Positions 37,010-45,852 of a stretch of 64,000 nt of DNA are shown one piece after another; within the stretch, counting starts at the first letter, position 1; each line of letters begins with the position of its first letter. The stretch comes from Hymenobacter nivis (GTDB taxonomy: Bacteria; Bacteroidota; Bacteroidia; Cytophagales; Hymenobacteraceae). A model generated the notes under the pieces. It was given only the letters and a program-made list of their open reading frames with translations, had not been told where the DNA came from and made no database searches. The DNA lies in contig NZ_CP029145.1 of assembly GCF_003149515.1 (NCBI RefSeq), positions 3,038,001 to 3,102,000 on the forward strand. The letters are read 5' to 3'. A program made the position numbers and the translations under genes.

Positions 37010-37486
37010 CTAGCTCAGCTGCTGGCTGGGGTCGTTGGGGTTGCGGGCCGGCGGGGTAGGCTGCTGGTAGCCGGGCTGGTCGGGCTGCGGGTACTGGGGC
37101 TGGTAGCCGTTGGGCGGCTGCTGGTAGCCGTTTTGCTGCTGCGGGTAGCCGTTTTGCTGCGGGTAGCCCTGCTGCGGATAGCCCTGCTGCGGATAGCCCT
37201 GCTGGGGGTAGCCTTGCTGCGGATACTGGGGCTGGTAGCCGTTGGGCTGCTGGGGATACCCCTGGGGCGGATAGTTCTGCCCGCTGTTGTCCTGCGGATA
37301 CGGCGCCTGGTCGCGGTACGCGGGCGGGGTTTCCTTGGTCGCGTCCTTAAATTCACGCACCCCCGACCCCAGGCCTTTGAACAGCTCCGGGATGCGCTTG
37401 GCCCCGAACAGTAGCACAATCACGAAAACGATCAACAGCAGCTCGCCGCCGTTGGGAATACCGAGCAGAAACAAGGAATTAAGCAT
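37010..37486 (-). CDS. tatA: Twin-arginine translocase TatA/E-type protein, Tyr/Pro/Gln repeat tail
   Basis: Second TatA-type subunit, 158 residues. The membrane helix is [20 protein letters not shown] and the amphipathic helix [20 protein letters not shown]. The tail from about residue 55 is built of YPQQG units (about four in tandem) and related YPQ/NGY segments, encoded by 15-bp tandem DNA repeats at about 37160-37225. It is first in the tatA-tatA-gatA unit, behind a clear promoter at 37558-37565. Repeat length could vary between strains. Confidence 0.9.
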   Translation of the reverse strand: MLNSLFLLGIPNGGELLLIVFVIVLLFGAKRIPELFKGLGSGVREFKDATKETPPAYRDQAPYPQDNSGQNYPPQGYPQQPNGYQPQYPQQGYPQQGYPQQGYPQQGYPQQNGYPQQQNGYQQPPNGYQPQYPQPDQPGYQQPTPPARNPNDPSQQLS

Positions 37487-37557
37487 AGGAGAAGGGCCGC
37501 TTGGCCCGGTAGAGGGTTGAGTAGAACGCTATACGCAGTCCGGGCCCGGCTGGATGG

Positions 37558-37565
37558 CAAAGGTA
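37558..37565 (-). promoter_or_regulatory. -7 promoter element of the tatA-tatA-gatA unit
   Basis: TACCTTTG on the minus strand, exact match to TAnnTTTG, about 70 bases before the first tatA start codon. Confidence 0.6.
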
Positions 37566-37741
37566 CCGCATCGCCTGCGGTTGTGCGGCGCAGCCCCCAA
37601 TAATTTGGTGGGGCCGGATGGGAAGTTGGCCGGGCGCTGGGGCCCCTTGATCGGATTATTAAATACAGCACTGATTTAGTAACGTAGTTTGTTTTTTATT
37701 AATGCCCGCCTTCTCCCGCTGGTTTATATTTTATTCCGTTC

Positions 37742-38605
37742 ATGACCGTTTATCCGAATCAGGAACTGATTCAGCCGCCCGTAGCCGGCGGCGCCGACGT
37801 GCTGGCAACTGCCCCGCCCCAGTTCTTCGCCGATTTGGTGCACCTGGCGGCCGTGGCCTGTGGCGTGCCACAGGCGCTGGTGGCGCTGGCCGGGCCCGGC
37901 GCCCTGGCCGTACAGGCCCGGCACGGCTGGCCGGCCGCCACGCCCGAACTGGATAAGTTCTGCCGGACCCTGCTGCGGGCGGAACCTGCGGCGGCAGGCC
38001 TCGACGAGCCGGCTACCAACTTATCGCACACGCACTTTTGCGCGGGCGTGGTGCTGCGGGGCCCCGGGGGCGAAGTGCTGGGCGTGCTGGGCGCGGGGGC
38101 CCCGTACCCCCTAACGCTCGCCGACAACCAGCGCGAAGCCCTGGCTTGCCTGGCCCGCCGGGCCACCGACTATGTGGCCCAGGGCCTGGCCCAGCAGGCC
38201 CTGGCCGGGCAGCAGCAGCAGTTGGCGGCGGCGTTTCGGGTGGCCGGGGCGGCCGAGCCGGCGCAGCGGCCCGAGCTGTTCGTGAAGCAGGATACCCGCC
38301 TACTGCGCGTGCTGCCTGCCGATGTGACGCACTTCGAGGCGCTGGGCGACTACGTGAACCTGTACACCGTGCGGGAACGCTTCACCGTGTACGGCACCAT
38401 GAAAGACATGGAAGCCCGCCTGCCCACCGCCGACTTTGCCCGCATCCACCGCAAATACATCATCCGCCTCGACCGCCTGCTGGCCTTCGAAGGCGACACC
38501 GTGCTGCTTGATGCCGGCCCGGGGGCCCCTGGCCGGCCCCCTACGGCCGTGCCCGTGGGCAACTCCTACCGGGCGGCGCTGCTAGCCCGCCTCCAGGTGC
38601 TGTAG
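37742..38605 (+). CDS. GAF-like / LytTR-domain transcription regulator
   Basis: 287-residue predicted DNA-binding regulator. The C-terminal LytTR domain (about residues 180-287) is clear: LFVKQDTRLLRVLPADVTHF, EALGDYVNLYT, GTMKDMEARLPTADFARIHR, KYIIRLDRLLAFEGD. The N-terminal part (residues about 25-150) resembles a GAF sensor domain (FFADLVHLAAVACGVPQALV, HTHFCAGVVLRGPGGEVLGV), so a small ligand may control it, in place of a phospho-receiver domain. No histidine kinase is adjacent. It is divergent from the tatA unit; its own promoter was not identified with confidence. The target genes are unknown. Confidence 0.88.
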   Translation: MTVYPNQELIQPPVAGGADVLATAPPQFFADLVHLAAVACGVPQALVALAGPGALAVQARHGWPAATPELDKFCRTLLRAEPAAAGLDEPATNLSHTHFCAGVVLRGPGGEVLGVLGAGAPYPLTLADNQREALACLARRATDYVAQGLAQQALAGQQQQLAAAFRVAGAAEPAQRPELFVKQDTRLLRVLPADVTHFEALGDYVNLYTVRERFTVYGTMKDMEARLPTADFARIHRKYIIRLDRLLAFEGDTVLLDAGPGAPGRPPTAVPVGNSYRAALLARLQVL

Positions 38606-38785
38606 CCGCCGGCTACTACCAGCCCGGATTTACCGAGTAAATCGACCCATTGAACGAATTGGCGAGGGGCCGCTTGCCTTCGCACCGCATTTTTGCATTG
38701 GCTAACGGCCATTAGCCGTCCCCGCAGGGCTTTGCCCTGCGCCGGGCGGTGGCCGCGGCTAAGTTTGTTTTCATAGCTTTGGAAA

Positions 38786-38816
38786 GACACCGCGCCTTGC
38801 TCGGTGTCTTTTTTTT
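38786..38816 (+). terminator. Strong intrinsic terminator
   Basis: GACACCG/CGGTGTC stem (38786-38792 and 38802-38808) followed by eight T residues on the plus strand. It lies 180 bp beyond the LytTR stop, after two further hairpins (GGCTAA/TTAGCC at 38699-38716 and GCAGGGC/GCCCTGC at 38724-38740), so it may end a separate short RNA instead of the LytTR mRNA. Confidence 0.8.
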
Positions 38817-38844
38817 GCCCCGCGCGGGGGCCCCGGGGCGCAGC

Positions 38845-40323
38845 TTAGCGGCGGCCCAGCCAGCTTTCAGGGTTGAGGTTGGCTGCGTTGTGCCACACCT
38901 GGAATTGCAACTCGGCGGTACCATCGCTGCCCGCGGCCACCGTGCCGATGACTTCGCGGGCGCGCACCCGCTGGCCGTCGCTCACGCTCACCGAGCGCAT
39001 CTTGGCGTACACCGTGAAATAGTCGCCGTGCTGAATCATGACGATGGTGTTCATGCCCGCAATGCTGGTGATGGTGAGTACCTTGCCATCGAAGCAGGCC
39101 CGCACCGGCTCGCCGGCCCCGGTCTGAATGTCGATGCCCCGGTTTTCCACCATCACGTGGCGCAGCACCGGGTGCGGGTGCCGCCCAAAGCGCTGGCTGA
39201 TGAAGCCGCGGCCCACCGGCCAGGGCAGGCGCCCCTTGTTGCCGGCGAAGTTGGACGCCACCAAAGCCGTTTCCGGGGTGAGAACTACGCGGCTGGCGCG
39301 GCGGTCGGCGGCAGTTTCGGGGGCGTCAGCGGTGGGCTCGTCGTCGCTGCGGGTGCCGCGCCGGCCGCTGCGGGCGCGAGCAGCGGCCAGGGCCTCGCGG
39401 CGGGCGGCCAGGCGTGCCTCCCGGGCGGCCCGGGCAATTTCTTCGCGCACGCGCTCGGCAATCAGGTGGTCGAGGCGCTCAACGGCCTGCTGGCGCTCGG
39501 CCAGCTCGGCGCGCAGGCCCTGCTCCTGCTGGCCCAGCTGCTGCACCACTTCGTCCTGCTGGGTTTTGAGGGTAAGCAGGCTTTTATTCTCCGACAGCTG
39601 GGTGTTCAGCAGGGCCCCCTTGCGGCGCTGCTGCTGCGTGAGGCCCGTGAGCTGCTCGTGCAGCCGCACCTGCGTACCCCGGATGCGCGCCGCCTGCTGC
39701 TGCCGCTCCTCGGTATACTGGCGCACGTAGCGCAGCCGCAGCACAAATTGGTTGAACGAGTCGGCGGCAAACAAAAACATGAGCTGGTTGAAGCCGTTGG
39801 CCGTTTTCGACGCTGTGTACAGCAGCCGGGCGTACTCGTCCTTCAGCTCGGCCAGGCTGTGCTGGGTTTGCAGCACCTGTTGGGCCGTCTGGTGCACGTT
39901 GGTGTCGATGCCGTGCAGCTGGGTCGAAATGTTCTGGATGACGTCCTGCTTCACTACCAGCTGCTCTTTGATGACGTTGAGCTGGCCCAGCGTCACCTTT
40001 TTCTTGGCCTGGGTTTGGTCCAGGACCCGGCTTTTCTCCTGAATGGCTTGCAGGTTGGCGCGCCGCTCGCGCTCCAACTGGGCCTTGCTTTTGGCCGGGG
40101 GCCCCGCCGCTGCGCGCGTTTTGTGGCGGTGCGCCGGGGCTGGGCGGCTCTTGGCCGGACGCGCCGGCGCGGCTTTTTTGCGGCGCGGGTGGTGCTGCGC
40201 CGGGGCCCCCAGTGCCTGGCCCAGCCACAGGCACAGCACCAGCAGGCCGGCCACAGGGGCCCGAAGCGAGCTGCGTCGCCGTTGCGTTGAGGGCCGTTGT
40301 GCTGCTTGCGCCGTGCCGTTCAC
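38845..40323 (-). CDS. EnvC-like murein hydrolase activator, degenerate M23 domain
   Basis: Exported coiled-coil protein of 492 residues with a GTG start at 40323. A hydrophobic signal (AGLLVLCLWLGQALGA) is followed by a basic stretch, a long coiled coil (about residues 80-310) and a C-terminal M23/LytM domain beginning GRGFISQRFGRHPHPVLRHV. The catalytic metal residues are largely lost: the usual H-x-G-x-D reads NRGIDI, the H-G-x-Y-x-T-x-Y-x-H block ends YAKM, and HLHFE reads ELQFQ. It should therefore act as an activator of amidases, as EnvC does in E. coli, and not as an enzyme. The upstream DUF4292 gene stops only six bases before it. Confidence 0.9.
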   Translation of the reverse strand: MNGTAQAAQRPSTQRRRSSLRAPVAGLLVLCLWLGQALGAPAQHHPRRKKAAPARPAKSRPAPAHRHKTRAAAGPPAKSKAQLERERRANLQAIQEKSRVLDQTQAKKKVTLGQLNVIKEQLVVKQDVIQNISTQLHGIDTNVHQTAQQVLQTQHSLAELKDEYARLLYTASKTANGFNQLMFLFAADSFNQFVLRLRYVRQYTEERQQQAARIRGTQVRLHEQLTGLTQQQRRKGALLNTQLSENKSLLTLKTQQDEVVQQLGQQEQGLRAELAERQQAVERLDHLIAERVREEIARAAREARLAARREALAAARARSGRRGTRSDDEPTADAPETAADRRASRVVLTPETALVASNFAGNKGRLPWPVGRGFISQRFGRHPHPVLRHVMVENRGIDIQTGAGEPVRACFDGKVLTITSIAGMNTIVMIQHGDYFTVYAKMRSVSVSDGQRVRAREVIGTVAAGSDGTAELQFQVWHNAANLNPESWLGRR

Positions 40324-40329
40324 TCTGCG

Positions 40330-41124
40330 TTATCTGTTGGCTTTCACCCGCTGGAAGCCCTTCGGGATATCAAAGGGAAAGCTCAGCCCGGCACCGCCGG
40401 CGCTCACCTTGCTGTACTTCAGGCTGGCCTTTGTGCCTACGGCACCCTGCTTGGCGTCTACCAACAGGCTGTGGGCAAACGGCACTTTGGCCCCGTCCAC
40501 GGCCTGGAAATCGGCGTAATCGGCCGCGAGGCTGCGGTTGGAACCGGTTTCGGTCAGCGTCAGCTTTTCTACCCGGCCCGAGGCTGCTTGGAGCAGCTGC
40601 TCCACAATCACGCCGTTGAGGGGATAGGCCACGCGCTGGCCGCCGGTGGGGGCCGTACCCAGGGTGAGGGCCGCGCCGGCCGGGGCCGCCTGGTAATTAC
40701 CCAGCAGCAGGGCCTGGGCCTGGGCGAAGCTCACCGGCACGTTCAGCAGCTTGGTAAGGTAGTCGTAGCCACCAGCGAAGTAGGTCTTGTCCAGGCGGTT
40801 GACAACCCGTACCGAGTCGGGCGTGAGCAGGGCCCGCACGCCTTCGAAGCCCAGCAGCCCGGCCGAAATCCAGATGGCGCTGTCGCGCCGCATCCGGATG
40901 TTGATGGTGGCCGACTTCTCATCGCCCTTGATGGTGGCCTGCACCTTGCCCTTGGCCGTGAGGTAGGGCGAGTCGAAATCGACGGCTTTCACTGCGGCCT
41001 CCTTGCTCGGGCGCACCGTGGTCGAGGTGGAAGCACCGGGGGCCGTGCCCTTCGTGGTGGGCACGGCGCGGTGGCACGCGCCGGCCCCCAGCCCGAGGGC
41101 CAGCAGCAAAACGGATTTATTCAT
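40330..41124 (-). CDS. DUF4292 family lipoprotein
   Basis: 264-residue protein with a lipoprotein signal (LLLALGLGAGACHR, with the lipobox Cys at residue 17). The body (KAVDFDSPYLTAKGKVQATI, INIRMRRDSAIWISAGLLGF, EGVRALLTPDSVRVVNRLDK, TYFAGGYDYLTKLLNVPVSF) is typical of DUF4292, which is largely restricted to Bacteroidota and may resemble LolA/LolB-like half-barrel proteins; that fold analogy is inference. It overlaps the end of the TPR gene by eight bases and is followed at once by the EnvC-like gene, so the three are one operon. Confidence 0.9.
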   Translation of the reverse strand: MNKSVLLLALGLGAGACHRAVPTTKGTAPGASTSTTVRPSKEAAVKAVDFDSPYLTAKGKVQATIKGDEKSATINIRMRRDSAIWISAGLLGFEGVRALLTPDSVRVVNRLDKTYFAGGYDYLTKLLNVPVSFAQAQALLLGNYQAAPAGAALTLGTAPTGGQRVAYPLNGVIVEQLLQAASGRVEKLTLTETGSNRSLAADYADFQAVDGAKVPFAHSLLVDAKQGAVGTKASLKYSKVSAGGAGLSFPFDIPKGFQRVKANR

Positions 41125-42943
41125 ACAGTTTACGGTCGCGGATTTTGCGGTCTAGAAATTCGGAGGCCCCGCCCCCGGCTTTGCGGGCGCGCTGCCAGGC
41201 GGCCAGGGCCGGTTCTTTTTCACCGAGCTGGTACAGCACGTCGCCGTAGTGCTCGATGACGGAGGCGTCCTTGGTGGTTTTGAGGGCCGTTTCCAGGGCC
41301 GTGCGGGCCCCGGCGTAGTCTTTTTGCTTGTAGAGCACCCAGGCGTAGGTGTCGAGGTAGGTGTCGCTGGCGGGGAACTCCTTCACCACGCGGCCAGCCA
41401 TTTCCTTGGCCTTGTCGAGCTTCTGGCCACGCAGCGACAGGTAGTAGCTGTAGTTATTAAGCACTGCCCAGTTGTTGGCGTCGATGGCCAGAGACGCGTC
41501 GTAAGCGGCGTCCGATTTCTCATACTCCTTCATGGCGTGGTAGGCGTCGCCGAGCTGCGAGTCGAACTGGGCCAGCAGCTCCGGCGTGTCGGTGGCTAGC
41601 TTGCGGCCGTGCTCCAGCGAGGCCACGGCCTGCTGCGGCTGCTTCTTCATCAGCAGGCCCGTGCCGTTGAAAAACCACATCGACGCCTGGTTGGGAAACA
41701 GCTCCAGGGCCCGTTCCGAGTGTACCAGCAGCGAGTCCGTCTGGCCCAGCTCGGCATCGAGCAGCACGGTCTGTTGCCACACTTGGTAACGGGAGTTGTC
41801 GTACTTCAGGGCGCGCAGGTAGGCGTTGCGGGCCTCGCGCTTGTGGCCGGTCAGGGTTTGCACATCGCCGCTCAAGGCGTAGGCTTTGGCCTCTTTGGGG
41901 TGGGTGCGCACGGTGGCGGCGGCCAGGTCCAAGGCCAATTGGTTCAGAGTCGGGTTGGGCAGCTGTTTGATGTAGCTGGCCAGGATGCGCACCGCATTGT
42001 CAATGTCCAGCGCCGGCGAATCGAAGGCCAGCCGCAGCTCTTTTTCCGAGGCTTCGGGCTGTTTCTGCTGGCGGTAGGCGTCGGCCAGCAGCAGGTGGGC
42101 CCCGGCGCTGCCGGGGTCGAGCCGCAGGGCCTGCTGGGCCAGGCGAATGGCGTCGGGCAGGCGGTCGTTAGCGGCGTACATCTGGGCCTGGGCCAGCACG
42201 TAGCGGGGCTGGTCGGGGTTGGCGGCCACTAGCTTGTTGCCCTCGGCCAGGGCTAGGTCCAGCTTGTTCTGCTTGAGGTAAATCTGCTGTTTCTTGAACG
42301 ATACCTCGTCGCTGGGCCCAAACTGCTGCTCGGCCTGGGCCAGGGTGGCCAGGGCCTCGGGCAGCTTGCCCTGCGCCAGGTACAAGTCGCTCAGGTTGAA
42401 GAGGTAGCCACCCGAGTTGGGCACTTCCTTCACCAGGGCGGCGTAGGTGCGGGTAGCAGCGTCATACTGCTTTTGGCTGGCCTGGGCCTGGGCCAGCAGC
42501 AGGTAATAGTAGGCGTTTTTGGGGTCGAGGCGCACGGCGGCGGCGCCGTAGTTGGTGGCGTCGCGCAGGTTGCCGCTCAGCAGGCTGGCTTCGGCCAGCT
42601 TGTAGTTCAGGGCCGCGTTGGTGGGGTTGAAGGAGTAGGCCTTGCCCAGGCGGTCGAGGGCCTTGGGGTAGTCCTCCAGCAACACGAATTTCACGCCGTC
42701 CACGAACAGCGACTCACTTACTTCGCGGTCGCGCTCCGAGAGCGCGGGCGCGGCGGGCGCATTTTTTTTGGCGGCGGCCTGGGCCTTGTCGGCTTCGCGC
42801 TGCTGCTTAGCAATGGCCCGGCGCTCGGCCCGGCTCAGCGACGGGCGGCTGTGCCCGGTGGGGGCCCCGGCTTCGGTAGGCGCCTGGGCGCGGGCGGCCC
42901 AGGCCGGCAGCAGCAAAAGAAAAACAACCAGGGCAGCGCGCAT
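41117..42943 (-). CDS. Tetratricopeptide-repeat protein
   Basis: Exported protein of 608 residues with a signal peptide (LVVFLLLLPAWAARAQ) and a charged linker (SLSRAERRAIAKQQREADKA), then about fourteen TPR-like helical pairs from residue 70 to the end, for example LDRLGKAYSFNPTNAALNYK, AVRLDPKNAYYYLLLAQAQA and AALLKE-type repeats near the end (YDASLAIDANNWAVLNNYSY, YLDTYAWVLYKQKDYAGART). Probably a scaffold at the cell envelope. It is first in the TPR-DUF4292-EnvC-like unit, with a promoter at 42978-42985. Confidence 0.9.
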   Translation of the reverse strand: MRAALVVFLLLLPAWAARAQAPTEAGAPTGHSRPSLSRAERRAIAKQQREADKAQAAAKKNAPAAPALSERDREVSESLFVDGVKFVLLEDYPKALDRLGKAYSFNPTNAALNYKLAEASLLSGNLRDATNYGAAAVRLDPKNAYYYLLLAQAQASQKQYDAATRTYAALVKEVPNSGGYLFNLSDLYLAQGKLPEALATLAQAEQQFGPSDEVSFKKQQIYLKQNKLDLALAEGNKLVAANPDQPRYVLAQAQMYAANDRLPDAIRLAQQALRLDPGSAGAHLLLADAYRQQKQPEASEKELRLAFDSPALDIDNAVRILASYIKQLPNPTLNQLALDLAAATVRTHPKEAKAYALSGDVQTLTGHKREARNAYLRALKYDNSRYQVWQQTVLLDAELGQTDSLLVHSERALELFPNQASMWFFNGTGLLMKKQPQQAVASLEHGRKLATDTPELLAQFDSQLGDAYHAMKEYEKSDAAYDASLAIDANNWAVLNNYSYYLSLRGQKLDKAKEMAGRVVKEFPASDTYLDTYAWVLYKQKDYAGARTALETALKTTKDASVIEHYGDVLYQLGEKEPALAAWQRARKAGGGASEFLDRKIRDRKLYE

Positions 42944-42977
42944 GACGAAAGAAGCTAGTTGGCCCCGCGGCCGGTTC

Positions 42978-42985
42978 CAAAATTA
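42978..42985 (-). promoter_or_regulatory. -7 promoter element of the TPR-DUF4292-EnvC unit
   Basis: TAATTTTG on the minus strand, an exact TAnnTTTG match, about 35 bases before the TPR start codon. Confidence 0.5.
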
Positions 42986-43078
42986 CGGCGAATAAACGCC
43001 GGCGGCGCAGCCCCCACCGGAAGCCGCGCCACTTTAACGTAAATCCGCCCTAAAAATTTCCGCCCGTGGGCGGCTGGC

Positions 43079-44089
43079 TCACACGCGGATGTTGTTGTAG
43101 TCGCCCAGGCTCAGGTCGTCGGGGGTGCCAGTCACCACAGCGTGGTTGCCCACCATCGAGTTGGTGATGACCGTATTGAGCAGCGAGGCCGAGGTTTGCA
43201 CGATGGAGTTGCTTAGGCGCGAGTCGCGCACGTTGGCGTGGTCGCCCAGGCTCACGTGGGGCCCCACCACCGAGTTGGTGATGATGGCGTGCTCGCCCAC
43301 GTACACCGGCTCAATCAGCACCGAGTTGGTGATGATGGCCGACGGCGACACCAGCAATTCGCCGCGCTCCTTGAGGTACTCCAGGTAGCGCTGGTTGGTG
43401 AACACTGTGGCGTCTTTGTTGCCGCAGTCGAGCCACTCCGTCACGCGGCCGGGCACGAACACGGTGCCCTGATTCTTCATGTTTTCCAGGGCGTTGGTAA
43501 GCTGGTACTCGCCTTTATCCTTAATGTCGTTGTCGAGCAAATATTGCAACTCGCGGCGCAGGTATTCGCCGTCCTGGAAGTAGTAAATACCAATGATGGC
43601 CAGGTCGGACACAAACTCCACGGGCTTCTCCACGAAATCGGTGATCTGGCCCTGCTCATTGAGCTTCACCACACCAAAGGGGCGCGGGTCTTCTACCTGC
43701 TGCACCCAAATGGTGCCGGCCACGGTCGAATCCAGCGTGAAGTCGGCCTTGAACAGCGTGTCGGCAAAGGCCACCACCAGGGGCCCCGTCAGCGAATTCT
43801 GGGCGCACAGAATGGCGTGGGCCGTGCCCAGCGCCTCGTCCTGGTACACGATGGTAGCCTTGGCGCCCACCGATTCGGCGATGCCTTGGAGCTGCTTTTC
43901 CACGGTCGCCCCGAAGCGCCCGATGATGAACGCTACTTCGTCAACGGGCTCGCCACACACCTTGGCGATGTCCTCCACGAGGCGCTGCACGATGGGTTTG
44001 CCGGCGATGGGCACCAGGGGCTTGGGAACGGTGAGGGTATGGGGGCGCATGCGCTTGCCCATGCCCGCCATCGGAACGATAATTTTCAT
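43079..44089 (-). CDS. Sugar nucleotidyltransferase (NDP-sugar pyrophosphorylase family)
   Basis: 336-residue enzyme that joins a sugar 1-phosphate to an NTP. The start at 44089 gives MKIIVPMAGMGKRMRPHTLT, the nucleotide-binding signature, with VPKPLVPIAGKPIVQRLVED next. DEALGTAHAILCAQ and FVEKPVEF are further family motifs. The C-terminal part (from about residue 250) has left-handed beta-helix hexapeptide repeats: AIITNSVLIEPVYVGEHAII, TNSVVGPHVSLGDHANVRDS. The closest types are glucose-1-phosphate thymidylyl- or uridylyltransferases, but the exact sugar cannot be chosen by eye. Its position near the flippase and dut genes fits a role in envelope polysaccharide synthesis. Confidence 0.92.
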   Translation of the reverse strand: MKIIVPMAGMGKRMRPHTLTVPKPLVPIAGKPIVQRLVEDIAKVCGEPVDEVAFIIGRFGATVEKQLQGIAESVGAKATIVYQDEALGTAHAILCAQNSLTGPLVVAFADTLFKADFTLDSTVAGTIWVQQVEDPRPFGVVKLNEQGQITDFVEKPVEFVSDLAIIGIYYFQDGEYLRRELQYLLDNDIKDKGEYQLTNALENMKNQGTVFVPGRVTEWLDCGNKDATVFTNQRYLEYLKERGELLVSPSAIITNSVLIEPVYVGEHAIITNSVVGPHVSLGDHANVRDSRLSNSIVQTSASLLNTVITNSMVGNHAVVTGTPDDLSLGDYNNIRV

Positions 44090-44156
44090 TGGGGGAAGTG
44101 TCGTTGAAGGGTGAGAAAGAAGAAGTAAGAGGTTAAGCAAAGAAAGGACCCCGGCG

Positions 44157-45131
44157 TTAATCGTCGGCGGCCAGCAGCGCAGCCAGCGTGGCGGGGTCTA
44201 CGTTACCGCCGCTGAGCAGCAGCACCGTGTGGCGGCTGGGCGGCAGCGCGGCGCGGTGGCGCAGCAGCGCCGCCAGCGGCAGGGCGGCTGTGGGCTCCAC
44301 CACCAGCCGGGCCTCGGTGAGGAGGCGGCGGGCGGCGCGGCGCAGGTCGGCCTCGCTCACGGTCACGATGTCGTCGGCATACATGCGGATGTGCTGAAAG
44401 GTCAACTCGCTCAGCCGCAACGTGCGCACGCCGTCGGCCAGGGTGCGGTTGGTGTCGGCGGCGGGCCACTCCACCACGTGGCCGGCGCGCAGCGAGGCCT
44501 GGGCATCGGCGGCCAGCTCGGGCTCCACGCCGATAATTTTGATGCTGGGCTTCAACGCTTTCAGGGCCACCGCTAAGCCGCTGAGCAGGCCGCCGCCGCC
44601 CACCGGGGCCAGCACCAGCTCCACGGCGGGCAGGTCCCGAAAAATTTCCAGGCCCGCCGTGCCCTGCCCGGCAATTACGTAGGGGTCGTCGAAGGGCGGC
44701 ACCAGAATGCGCGGCCGCTGGGCCTGGAGGCGGGCAGCTATGTCTTCGCGCCGCTCGTGGGCGGGGTCGTACAGCACCACTTCGGCCCCCAGGGCCCGGG
44801 TGGCGGCCACCTTCACGGCCGGGGCATTGGTGGGCATCACGATGATGGCCGACATACCCAGCGCGCGGGCGGCGTAGGCTACGCCCTGGGCGTGGTTGCC
44901 GCTGGAGTAGGCAATGACGCCCAGCGCCCGCTCCTCAGCCGACAGGGCCAGGATGCGGTTGGCGGCGCCCCGGATTTTGAAAGAGCCGATGGGTTGGAGG
45001 CTTTCGGCCTTGAGGTACACGGCCTCATCGGGCAGCTCGGGCACGGCCAGCGGCAGCAGCGGCGTGTGCCGGGCCAGGCCGCGCAGCCGCCCCTGGGCTT
45101 GCTCGATATCGGATAAAGTAACGAAGTCCAT
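44157..45131 (-). CDS. Threonine/serine dehydratase, PLP-dependent
   Basis: Fold-type II PLP enzyme of 324 residues, catabolic type without an ACT domain. The Schiff-base lysine is in ESLQPIGSFKIRGAANRILA; YSSGNHAQGVAYAAR binds the substrate and PVGGGGLLSGLA binds the PLP phosphate. The end (RLVVEPTAALPLAALL, LLSGGNVDPATLA) is typical. It may deaminate threonine or serine, or act as a serine racemase; these cannot be separated by sight. The ATG at 45131 gives the family N-terminus (MDFVTLSDIEQAQGRLRGLA). It splits the sugar nucleotidyltransferase from dut. Confidence 0.92.
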   Translation of the reverse strand: MDFVTLSDIEQAQGRLRGLARHTPLLPLAVPELPDEAVYLKAESLQPIGSFKIRGAANRILALSAEERALGVIAYSSGNHAQGVAYAARALGMSAIIVMPTNAPAVKVAATRALGAEVVLYDPAHERREDIAARLQAQRPRILVPPFDDPYVIAGQGTAGLEIFRDLPAVELVLAPVGGGGLLSGLAVALKALKPSIKIIGVEPELAADAQASLRAGHVVEWPAADTNRTLADGVRTLRLSELTFQHIRMYADDIVTVSEADLRRAARRLLTEARLVVEPTAALPLAALLRHRAALPPSRHTVLLLSGGNVDPATLAALLAADD

Positions 45132-45308
45132 CAGTCGGAAGGTATACGGAAGAAGGTGCCCCGGGGCTGGGCTGGGGCCCCGGCGGGCGGCTTTTTGCTG
45201 GCCGTTGGGTTGCCGTTGCCTCGATTTCCTGGGGGCCCCTAAACGACTGGTCAAGCTGCCGTAACGATTAGCCGGCAGCCCGCCACGCCTACGCCGCGGG
45301 GGCCCAGC

Positions 45309-45743
<435 letters not shown>

Positions 45744-45748
45744 GGCGG

Positions 45749-45756
45749 CGAAGATA
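45749..45756 (-). promoter_or_regulatory. -7 element of dut, leaderless layout
   Basis: TATCTTCG on the minus strand, then CCGCC, then ATG. One mismatch to TAnnTTTG. Confidence 0.45.
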
Positions 45757-45772
45757 AATGCCGAACGCTTTC

Positions 45773-45852
45773 CGTAGGGGTGGGGCCAGCCCCCGCTCGC
45801 TTCGTTCCAGCAATTCCGTTCAGCGGCGGGCGGGGGCCAGCCCCGCCCCTAC
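45773..45852. repeat. Family A-like palindrome, divergent copy
   Basis: Arms GTAGGGGTGGGGCCAGCCCC and GGGGCCAGCCCCGCCCCTAC with a loop holding CGTTCCAGCAATTCCG. Its right arm supplies the stop codon of the neighbouring methyltransferase gene. Confidence 0.75.

Noticed and set aside
37150..37260. Regular short repeats that could suggest a CRISPR array
   Set aside because: The repeats are 15 bp with no spacers, in frame inside tatA, and encode YPQQG units.
38695..38816. 6S RNA, tmRNA or SRP RNA
   Set aside because: Several separate hairpins are seen in place of the long bulged rod of 6S; no tmRNA tag sequence or SRP GGAA/loop core was found.
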